This document shows, piece after piece, positions 1-4,443 of a stretch of DNA of 7,012 nt. Each line of letters starts with the position of its first letter. Within the stretch, counting starts at the first letter, position 1. The position numbers and the translations under genes are program-made. This DNA is from Clostridia bacterium (lineage in GTDB: Bacteria; Bacillota; Clostridia; SK-Y3; JACMMQ01): NCBI GenBank assembly GCA_014378955.1, contig JACMMQ010000088.1, positions 1 through 7,012 on the forward strand, in the 5' to 3' direction. Under the pieces are notes generated by a model that worked only from the letters and a program-made list of their open reading frames with translations, ran no database searches and was not told the origin of the DNA.

Positions 1-66
1 GCCTGTTGTGTTTTATGGGAGGAGATTTATGTTCATGCGTTTGTCGTGTGTACACCAACTTTGCAC

Positions 67-95
67 TTGAAAAACACATGGAAACATGCTATAAT
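67..95 (+). promoter_or_regulatory. Vegetative promoter of the aldolase operon
   Basis: TTGAAA (67-72) is followed after 17 bases by a perfect TATAAT (90-95), with an upstream TG that makes an extended -10 (TGCTATAAT). This is a near-consensus sigma-A promoter, and transcription would start near 102. The transcript would carry a leader of about 255 bases, containing the repeat element, before the aldolase start. Positions 1-66 show no convincing gene; all three forward frames are open for a short way but have no recognisable protein features. Confidence 0.7.
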
Positions 96-118
96 TTTGT
101 GAGGTTTGTTGTGGTGAT

Positions 119-325
119 GAGTGACCTCGAAAACTCTTAAGAATGGTAATGTCAATTCATATTTAAAAACTGTGTTTGTTGTAGGGGCGAATTACGATTC
201 GCCCGATACACTGTGCCAATTTGTAGAACGGTCGATTCGTGAATCGCCCCTACGGCTTGGAGGACAAAAAAATGCTATTTACTAAAAAAACCAGTAATTA
301 CAAGCCGTACGAGTTTTCGAGGAAA
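119..325 (+). repeat. Leader repeat element, copy A
   Basis: This is one of two related elements in the window; the other is at 4191-4418. Both begin GAGTGACCTC and end CGAGGAAA. The outer arms are complementary: CCTCGAAAACTC (125-136) pairs perfectly with GAGTTTTCGAGG (311-322), and weaker pairing continues inward (GTAAT with ATTAC). Between the arms lie an inner palindrome pair (181-253) and a ribosome binding site with a 22-codon ORF (272-340). From position 178 to the right arm, copies A and B differ by only about seven substitutions and one indel; the left parts are less alike and copy B is about 20 bases longer there. It could be a MITE-like mobile repeat, a duplicated regulatory leader, or both. 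It sits between promoter and gene, so it should be transcribed. Confidence 0.8.
181..253 (+). repeat. GTAG-headed REP-like inverted pair, copy A
   Basis: The stretch starts GTAGGGGCG and ends CGCCCCTAC, so it is an inverted pair 73 bases long. The left half is itself a hairpin: GGGCGAAT and ATTCGCCC with a TACG loop (185-204). The right half also contains a palindrome (CGATTC/GAATCG). A GTAG head followed by a palindrome is the layout described for REP elements mobilised by REP-associated tyrosine transposases. No transposase gene is in the window, so the link to that family is inference. Confidence 0.65.
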
Positions 326-340
326 TTAGGTGATTTATAA
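272..340 (+). CDS. Possible 22-residue leader peptide ahead of the aldolase
   Basis: ATG at 272 has a good ribosome binding site, GGAGG at 259-263, 8 bases upstream. The peptide begins MLFTKKTSNYKPYEF and is 22 residues, basic, with no membrane segment. A matching 22-codon ORF lies in copy B at 4365-4433; residues 1-19 differ only at positions 4 (T/I), 9 (N/H) and 14 (E/A). The stop TAA (338-340) overlaps the start of the aldolase ribosome binding site, so a terminating ribosome would sit on it. Codons 14-17 are encoded by the right outer arm, so translation would open the outer stem. There are three amino-acid changes against one silent change, so selection on the peptide itself is not shown. 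It may be a coupling or attenuation ORF, or a passenger of the repeat. Confidence 0.45.
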   Translation: MLFTKKTSNYKPYEFSRKLGDL

Positions 341-348
341 GGAGGGGG
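339..348 (+). promoter_or_regulatory. Ribosome binding site that fixes the aldolase start
   Basis: AAGGAGGGGG ends 8 bases before ATG 357, which makes that the natural start. An in-frame GTG at 330 lies upstream of this site and inside the leader ORF, so it is unlikely to be used. The site overlaps the stop codon of the leader ORF by two bases. Confidence 0.8.
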
Positions 349-356
349 ATGTTGAA

Positions 357-1316
357 ATGTCTTTAGTGACAATGAAGGAAATATTAAAGGACGCAGAAAA
401 AAAGCAATATGCAGTAGGCATGTTTAATACCATTAATTTGGAAATGGTTCGTGCGATTATCGGGGCGGCAGAGGCAGAAAAGTCCCCAGTTATTTTAGGC
501 ATGGCGGAAGTACATATGGCATATGGGGATCTGAAAATGTTAGCTCCCATTATGGTCAAAGCAGCCAAAGAAGCAAAAGTACCGGTTGCTGTACATTTTG
601 ACCACGGTGTAACCTTTCATAATATTGTGATGTCCATGCACTTAGGGTTCACCTCGGTCATGTATGACGGTTCCACATTGTCCTACGAGGAAAATATTCA
701 AGGCACAAAAGAGATTGTTAAAATTGCCAAGGTATTAGGGGTGACGGTGGAGTCTGAACTTGGTCATGTCGGCGGTGCAGAAGGTGGCGGAGATGACGGG
801 CATGAAAGCCAATATACAGATGTCAACCAAGCCTTAGATTTTGTGGAAAGAACAGGGATTGATGCGTTGGCGGTTGCCATTGGTACAGCACATGGCGTCT
901 ATAAGCATAAGCCCAAGCTTGATTTAAATAGATTGTTGGAAATTCACCAAAAAGTCAACGTGCCCCTCGTTTTGCATGGTGGTTCAGGGCTTTCTGATCA
1001 GGATTTTGAAAATTGTATTTATAACGGTATTCGAAAAATAAATATTTTTACCGATATGTCTGAAGCCGCTATTTCACGCATAAAAAATGAAGTAAACGGT
1101 CTTGTGCAAATATCTCAAAAAGCCTATGGTTCTATGAATGAACAAAAGCAACATGAGCTCCTCGTCGAGGAAATCACCAAAAAGGTTTTGGCACAGTCCC
1201 AGCCTGCGTCAAACGCAACCGTGCAATATCCAGACTTGGTTAACGCAACGGTGGAGGGCATCAAGGAAGAAATTATTAAAAAAATGCGATTGTTTGGAAG
1301 CAGCGGGCGTGCTTAG
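357..1316 (+). CDS. Class II ketose-bisphosphate aldolase
   Basis: A zinc-dependent cytoplasmic aldolase that splits a ketose phosphate into dihydroxyacetone phosphate and an aldehyde (fructose- or tagatose-bisphosphate aldolase family). The 319-residue protein carries the family marks in order: AVHFDHG with D82 and zinc ligand H83, the YDGS motif (103-106), the ESELGHVGG signature (133-140, preceded by V131), GTAHG with H179, LHGGSG with H207, and the KINIFTD phosphate-binding segment (227-233). H83/H179/H207 fall almost exactly where the GatY-type tagatose-bisphosphate aldolases have their zinc ligands. The C-terminus MRLFGSSG is typical of a longer subgroup; the protein is about 30 residues longer than GatY. 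It is the first gene of an operon, 12 bases ahead of the kinase gene. The exact sugar cannot be read from sequence; fructose 1,6-bisphosphate, tagatose 1,6-bisphosphate or a ketose 1-phosphate are all possible. Confidence 0.92.
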   Translation: MSLVTMKEILKDAEKKQYAVGMFNTINLEMVRAIIGAAEAEKSPVILGMAEVHMAYGDLKMLAPIMVKAAKEAKVPVAVHFDHGVTFHNIVMSMHLGFTSVMYDGSTLSYEENIQGTKEIVKIAKVLGVTVESELGHVGGAEGGGDDGHESQYTDVNQALDFVERTGIDALAVAIGTAHGVYKHKPKLDLNRLLEIHQKVNVPLVLHGGSGLSDQDFENCIYNGIRKINIFTDMSEAAISRIKNEVNGLVQISQKAYGSMNEQKQHELLVEEITKKVLAQSQPASNATVQYPDLVNATVEGIKEEIIKKMRLFGSSGRA

Positions 1317-1328
1317 AAAGGAAAAGAG

Positions 1329-2288
1329 ATGAATGATGTTACATGCTTAGGGATATTGGTGGCTGATATTATTGTACCAGTCAATGAACTGCCGGAGGAT
1401 GGCAAGCTTTCGCTTGTGTCTCACATTGCCCTTTATACAGGGGGATGTGCGGCAAATACAGGGATAGATTTAGCCAAATTGGGGATTAAGACAGCCATTA
1501 TTGGAAAAATGGGCAACGATGGCTTTGGGCAATTTTTTTTCAATGAATTCAAACGATTTAATATCCATACAAGTGCTATTACGGTTCAGGATGGGCTAAG
1601 CACCTCGGCATCCGTGGTGATGTTAAATCAGAATGGCGAGCGTTCGTTTTTACATGCACTTGGTGCAAATGCAACGCTCACGATGGAGGACATTGATTTT
1701 TCTGTGATTGAAAGTTCTAAAATATTATTTGTCGCCGGTGCCTTATTGATGCCCCGATTGGACGGGGAGCCAACTGCTGAAATTTTAAAGCATGCACAAG
1801 AAAGAGGCGTATTTACCGCCTTGGATACCGCATGGGACAGTACAGGCAGATGGATGGAGGCAATCGCACCTTGCTTGCCACATTTGGATTTATTTATTCC
1901 AAGCATTGAGGAAGCCCAAGCGCTCAGTGGCGAAACGGATGTCCAAAAGATGGCGGAGGTGTTTTTGCACAAAGGTACAAAGCTGGTCGTGATTAAAATG
2001 GGCAACAAGGGTTGCTATATCCAGTCAAGTCTTGGTGAAAAACACATCGTTGGCACCTATCGAAAAATTAAGCCTGTGGACACCACGGGTGCAGGAGATT
2101 CGTTTGTTGCGGGATTTCTCACAGGCATACTTAAAGGCTGGGATTTAAAAACGTGTGGGAAATTTGCCAATGCTGTTGGCACACATTGCATCATGCAGGT
2201 GGGTGCATCTGCCGGCATTAAATCGTTTGAGGAAATATTCGCTTTTATGACGCACAATGACGAGGAAGTGGAGTGTGTAGAATGTTAA
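1329..2288 (+). CDS. PfkB/ribokinase-family carbohydrate kinase
   Basis: An ATP-dependent cytoplasmic sugar kinase of 319 residues, normal for the family. The N-terminal signature TGGCAANTGIDLAKLG (37-52) forms part of the sugar site. The C-terminal signature DTTGAGDSFVAGF (251-263) holds the anion hole GAGD and the catalytic base D257. The segment DTAWDSTGRW (residues about 170-179) recalls kinases found beside class II aldolases. ATG 1329 follows a GAAAGGAAAAGAG ribosome binding region 12 bases after the aldolase stop, and the end overlaps the next gene by 7 bases, so the three genes are one operon. Substrate is not readable: a ketose made by the neighbouring isomerase (D-fructose or D-xylulose) is the contextual guess, with phosphorylation at C1 or at the terminal carbon both possible. 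I give no gene symbol for that reason. Confidence 0.9.
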   Translation: MNDVTCLGILVADIIVPVNELPEDGKLSLVSHIALYTGGCAANTGIDLAKLGIKTAIIGKMGNDGFGQFFFNEFKRFNIHTSAITVQDGLSTSASVVMLNQNGERSFLHALGANATLTMEDIDFSVIESSKILFVAGALLMPRLDGEPTAEILKHAQERGVFTALDTAWDSTGRWMEAIAPCLPHLDLFIPSIEEAQALSGETDVQKMAEVFLHKGTKLVVIKMGNKGCYIQSSLGEKHIVGTYRKIKPVDTTGAGDSFVAGFLTGILKGWDLKTCGKFANAVGTHCIMQVGASAGIKSFEEIFAFMTHNDEEVECVEC

Positions 2289-2818
2289 AAAATCAGGTGG
2301 TACTTGATGCCCGAAAAAGAGCAATTTCCTTTTTGGAAAAAGCCCATATTGTCTTGACAGAAAAAGAAAAGGACGAGATGGAGGTTGCTGATTTCGGGTT
2401 AAATGAATTGGAACAAACAGGGTTACAGTTGGTGGTCTATTGTAATACCGAACGCTGTTGTGCCAAAGAGATAATTCTTTTTCCAAAACAAACATGCCCT
2501 GAACATCGTCATCCCGCCATAGAGGTTGAAGCTGGAAAAGAAGAAACCTTTCGGTGTCGATGGGGTACGGTTTATTTGTATGTAGAAGGGGAGCGTACAG
2601 CACAGCCTAAAGCAACGCCGCCTGTGGGAAGAAAGTCTTTTTACACCGTTTGGCATGAAATTATCCTGAATCCAGGGGAGCAATATACCTTGTTTCCAAA
2701 CACGCTTCATTGGTTTCAAGCGGGCCAGGAAGGTGCAGTGATTTCGGAGTTTTCCACAAAGAGCAGAGATGAATTGGATGTTTTTACCGACCCGTATATC
2801 AAGAGAGTAGCGGAATAA
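2282..2818 (+). CDS. D-lyxose/D-mannose-type cupin sugar isomerase
   Basis: A cupin-fold, metal-dependent aldose-ketose isomerase of 178 residues, close in size to the YdaE-type D-lyxose isomerases. These convert D-lyxose to D-xylulose and, in many members, D-mannose to D-fructose. The metal ligands expected for the family are present: PEHRHP gives H75 and H77, GKEETF gives E88, and TLHWF gives H143; their spacing matches my memory of YdaE. The family-like segments FRCRWGTVYLYVEG (90-103) and ISEFST (154-159) are also there. ATG 2282 overlaps the kinase stop (ATGTTAA), which implies translational coupling; a GTG at 2273 is an alternative but lies deeper in the kinase gene. It ends the operon and is followed by a terminator at 2951-2995. 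The role is confident at family level; the true substrate is inferred. Confidence 0.85.
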   Translation: MLKNQVVLDARKRAISFLEKAHIVLTEKEKDEMEVADFGLNELEQTGLQLVVYCNTERCCAKEIILFPKQTCPEHRHPAIEVEAGKEETFRCRWGTVYLYVEGERTAQPKATPPVGRKSFYTVWHEIILNPGEQYTLFPNTLHWFQAGQEGAVISEFSTKSRDELDVFTDPYIKRVAE

Positions 2819-2840
2819 TATAGATGAAAGCTCGACAGTT

Positions 2841-2909
2841 GGGACGGTACGAATTCGACAGCAAAAGTGGCTTTATTTGGAATGTAGGTTGTCAAAATCG
2901 TACCGTCCC
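2841..2909. repeat. Inverted repeat of the gggacggtac type
   Basis: The left arm GGGACGGTACGAATTCGACA (2841-2860) and right arm TGTCAAAATCGTACCGTCCC (2890-2909) pair at about 17 of 20 positions around a 29-base loop. Just downstream, CTGTCC and CTGTCCCC (2922-2938) echo the same GGGGACAG word on the other strand. I recall similar GGGGACGG palindromes as dispersed repeats in clostridia. It could be a REP/MITE remnant; no coding capacity is seen. Confidence 0.65.
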
Positions 2910-2950
2910 CAGTAAACCACTCTGTCCTGCTGTCCCCACTGCCTTGCTAT

Positions 2951-2995
2951 AAAACAGCCTTACATGAGTATTTATCATGTGAGGTTTTGTTTTTA
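2951..2995 (+). terminator. Intrinsic terminator of the aldolase-kinase-isomerase operon
   Basis: CCTTACATGA (2958-2967) and TCATGTGAGG (2975-2984) form a 10-bp stem with one G-U pair and a 7-base loop. TTTTGTTTTTA follows on the + strand and AAAACAG precedes, so it may work in both directions. It lies 130 bases after the isomerase stop. Confidence 0.85.
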
Positions 2996-3057
2996 TGTGA
3001 GATCGCTAGAAAAAAGTAACTTGCGTAAAGCGTTTTGTAGATATATGTAATAAATGG

Positions 3058-3086
3058 TTGATTTTAATGGTAAATAGGTATATAAT
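3058..3086 (+). promoter_or_regulatory. Promoter in the large intergenic region
   Basis: TTGATT (3058-3063), a 17-base spacer and TATAAT (3081-3086) make a good vegetative promoter. Transcription would begin near 3093 and reach the beta-phosphoglucomutase gene only after about 430 bases, crossing the tandem repeat and the gene relic. It may serve that gene, or be left over from an older arrangement. Confidence 0.5.
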
Positions 3087-3115
3087 TGCGGTGTAAAGTA
3101 TGGGGTATTTTGATA

Positions 3116-3162
3116 CGGCTGGCATGGAGCCGAGAAATGTACGCCCCAAAGGGGTATTTTTG
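3116..3162 (+). other. Two small hairpins just after the intergenic promoter
   Basis: CGGCT/AGCCG (3116-3120 and 3128-3132) and CCCC-AAA-GGGG (3144-3154) followed by TATTTTTG are the only local structures in the early part of this transcript. The second could be a weak attenuator, but a 4-bp stem is marginal. The word ATGTACGCCCCAAAGGGG (3137-3154) also resembles ATGTACGTCCCTAAACGG at 3221-3238, so it may instead be a diverged repeat copy. No known riboswitch was recognised. Confidence 0.25.
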
Positions 3163-3225
3163 ATATTTTGTTAGTTGTATTATAAAAAGTACATACATTA
3201 AATTAAAAAGTTGTCAAATAATGTA

Positions 3226-3278
3226 CGTCCCTAAACGGCACTCCGTCCCTAAACGGCACTCGTCCCTAAACGGCACTC
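3226..3278. repeat. Three-copy tandem repeat of CGTCCCTAAACGGCACT
   Basis: Copies start at 3226, 3244 and 3261; the period is 18 then 17 bases and the 17-base core is identical in all three. It abuts the coding relic at 3281-3376. Three copies without regular unique spacers do not make a CRISPR array. Each copy contains a weak CGT...ACG palindrome. Function unknown. Confidence 0.85.
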
Positions 3279-3280
3279 AA

Positions 3281-3376
3281 AAGTATGCCCGTTATATACG
3301 CATTAACGGATATGGAAATACGATAAGTGCATGGAATAGTATTACGGAGGTGACGGTGATAGGGAGAAAAAATTAA
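3281..3376 (+). pseudogene. C-terminal remnant of a discoidin/CBM-type domain protein
   Basis: The frame starting AAG 3281 reads through 31 codons to TAA (3374-3376). It encodes YARYIRINGYGN (from 3284) followed by SAWNSITEVTVIG, which is the characteristic last strand pair of F5/8 type C (discoidin) and related carbohydrate-binding modules: an aromatic-R-I/V-x-G-x-G-N stretch followed by W-N-S-I-x-E-V. Such domains usually end secreted polysaccharide-degrading enzymes. Nothing upstream continues the domain: the frame runs into the tandem repeat at 3278 and then into non-protein-like sequence, with a stop at 3161-3163. There is no ribosome binding site or start codon of its own. I read it as the tail of a deleted gene. 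The identification rests on motif memory. Confidence 0.6.
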
Positions 3377-3446
3377 CATAATAAACTGTACCTGCTTGCA
3401 TATCAAGACTGTCAAAAACAAGTCATAAAACCGTCTGAAAAGTCAC

Positions 3447-3474
3447 GTAAGTTCATATCAAGTTATGAACTTAC
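3447..3474. promoter_or_regulatory. Perfect 11-bp inverted repeat upstream of pgmB, possible operator
   Basis: GTAAGTTCATA (3447-3457) and TATGAACTTAC (3464-3474) are perfect reverse complements separated by 6 bases. The repeat ends 50 bases before the pgmB start. It overlaps a weak possible -35 (TTACAA, 3471-3476) with GATAAA at 3495-3500. No T-run follows, so it is not a terminator. A repressor or activator site is the likeliest reading; the protein is unknown. Confidence 0.45.
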
Positions 3475-3524
3475 AAGGTAAAATAATAGGTAAAGATAAA
3501 ATAAGATAGTAGAGGTGTCGTATA

Positions 3525-4181
3525 ATGAAGCTTAAAGCAGTTATATTTGATTTAGATGGCGTCATTGTTTCAACAGATGATTGTCATTATCAGGCATGGA
3601 AGCGTATGGCAGTAGAAGAGAATATTGAATTCGACCGTGAGATAAATGAACGGTTGCGTGGTGTAAGCCGATTGGAAAGTCTCGAGATTATTTTAGAGAA
3701 GGCTTCTTGTTCCTACATGCAAGAGAAAAAATTAGAGATGTCCAATCGTAAAAATGAGTATTATATACAATTGATTAGTACCCTTACCGCTGACAATATC
3801 CTCCCAGGGGTACAAAATTTATTGGATGCGTTAAAGCGACAAGGGATAAAAATTGCCATTGGATCATCCAGCAGAAATTCTCCTATTATTTTGGAAAAGA
3901 TAGGACTTTCCAAGGCTTTTGATGCGATTGCGGATGGGAATGATATCGTAAATAGTAAGCCTGATCCAGAAGTATTTTTATTGGCTTCAAAGCGATTAGG
4001 GGTGAGTCCTGAACACTGTCTCGTGATAGAGGATGCAGCCTCTGGCGTTGAAGCTGCACTTGGCGCGAATATGAAGGTGCTTGGTATTGGGGGTGCTGCC
4101 CTGTGTGATCAGGCGACATTTAAAGCACAAAGTCTTGAAGGGGTCGATGCAAACTTTTTAATAAATGAATTTGTAAAGTAA
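3525..4181 (+). CDS. pgmB: Beta-phosphoglucomutase
   Basis: A cytoplasmic HAD-superfamily enzyme that interconverts beta-glucose 1-phosphate and glucose 6-phosphate through a phospho-aspartate. The 218 residues match the usual length. Every key residue of the Lactococcus enzyme has a counterpart: nucleophile D9 and acid/base D11 in FDLDGV, T17-D18 and H21 in the cap hinge region, the substrate loop RGVSR (45-49), K76, the phosphate loop SSSRN (114-118), K145, and the magnesium ligands E169 and D170 in VIEDAASG. ATG 3525 is preceded by AGAGGTG at 3511-3517. The gene lies 262 bases before a GH65 phosphorylase whose product is its substrate, which supports the assignment strongly. No terminator separates the two, only the leader repeat. 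Confidence 0.95.
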   Translation: MKLKAVIFDLDGVIVSTDDCHYQAWKRMAVEENIEFDREINERLRGVSRLESLEIILEKASCSYMQEKKLEMSNRKNEYYIQLISTLTADNILPGVQNLLDALKRQGIKIAIGSSSRNSPIILEKIGLSKAFDAIADGNDIVNSKPDPEVFLLASKRLGVSPEHCLVIEDAASGVEAALGANMKVLGIGGAALCDQATFKAQSLEGVDANFLINEFVK

Positions 4182-4190
4182 TATAAAACA

Positions 4191-4418
4191 GAGTGACCTC
4201 TAAAACGCTTAAGCTTGGTAATGACAATTTAGATTGCAAGATACACAAATTTTATTTTAAAAATTTTGTTTGTTGTAGGGGCGATTCACGATTCGCCCGA
4301 CACACTGTGCCAATTTGTAGAACGGTCGATTCGTGAATCGCCCCTACGGCTTGGAGGGCAAAAAATGCTATTTATTAAAAAAACCAGTCATTACAAGCCG
4401 TACGCGTTTTCGAGGAAA
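4191..4418 (+). repeat. Leader repeat element, copy B
   Basis: The second copy of the element at 119-325 begins 10 bases after the pgmB stop. Outer arms are CCTCTAAAACGC (4197-4208) and GCGTTTTCGAGG (4404-4415), which pair with one mismatch. Inward pairing is better than in copy A: GTAATGAC on the left is the exact complement of GTCATTAC on the right, with AGCTT facing AAGC. The left part carries about 20 bases not seen in copy A. The right arm ends 16 bases before the AGGAGG of the phosphorylase gene, almost the same distance as in copy A. Confidence 0.8.
4275..4347 (+). repeat. GTAG-headed REP-like inverted pair, copy B
   Basis: 73 bases, the same length as copy A at 181-253, with three base differences from it. 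The first 17 bases (GTAGGGGCGATTCACGA) are the exact reverse complement of the last 17, and the match continues with two mismatches to 25 bases. As RNA this would be a very stable hairpin, yet no T-run follows, so it should not terminate transcription by itself. Confidence 0.65.
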
Positions 4419-4433
4419 CTAAAAACACAATAG
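4365..4433 (+). CDS. Possible 22-residue leader peptide ahead of the GH65 gene
   Basis: ATG 4365 is preceded by GGAGGG (4353-4358) at 6 bases. The peptide begins MLFIKKTSHYKPYAF and has 22 residues, exactly the length of its partner at 272-340. The stop TAG (4431-4433) overlaps the AGGAGG (4432-4437) of the phosphorylase gene, as in copy A, and the next start is 10 bases further on. The last three residues differ completely from copy A, yet the stop falls in the same place relative to the ribosome binding site. Coupling or attenuation is inference; it may be incidental to the repeat. Confidence 0.45.
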   Translation: MLFIKKTSHYKPYAFSRKLKTQ

Positions 4434-4437
4434 GAGG
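4432..4437 (+). promoter_or_regulatory. Ribosome binding site of the GH65 gene
   Basis: A perfect AGGAGG sits 6 bases before ATG 4444 and overlaps the leader ORF stop by two bases. It decides the start of the phosphorylase gene. Confidence 0.85.
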
Positions 4438-4443
4438 ATCAAC

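Noticed and set aside
15..140. Short forward ORFs in the left end, including one of 41 codons from ATG 15
   Set aside because: They overlap the strong promoter at 67-95 and run into the repeat element; the peptides have no recognisable features.
330..356. GTG start adding nine residues to the aldolase
   Set aside because: It lies upstream of the AAGGAGGGGG ribosome binding site, which is correctly spaced only for ATG 357, and aldolase homology begins at MSLVTMKE.
2145..2603. 152-codon minus-strand ORF across the kinase and isomerase genes
   Set aside because: Antisense shadow of two well-supported genes; no family motifs and no ribosome binding site.
357..2818. Sulfoglycolysis (sulfoquinovose) operon
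   Set aside because: Isomerase-kinase-aldolase logic is shared, but no sulfo-sugar-specific gene is present and the isomerase fits the lyxose/mannose cupin family.
3025..3038. CcpA cre-like site GTAAAGCGTTTTGT
   Set aside because: The core fits but both flanks miss the consensus TG and CA, and it lies 20 bases ahead of the -35. Too weak to call, though catabolite control would be plausible here.
3226..3278. CRISPR array
   Set aside because: Only three copies placed head to tail with no unique spacers.
4402..4415. cre-like sequence on the minus strand in the right arm of copy B
   Set aside because: The CG core is lost in copy A, and the conserved property of the arms is their complementarity.
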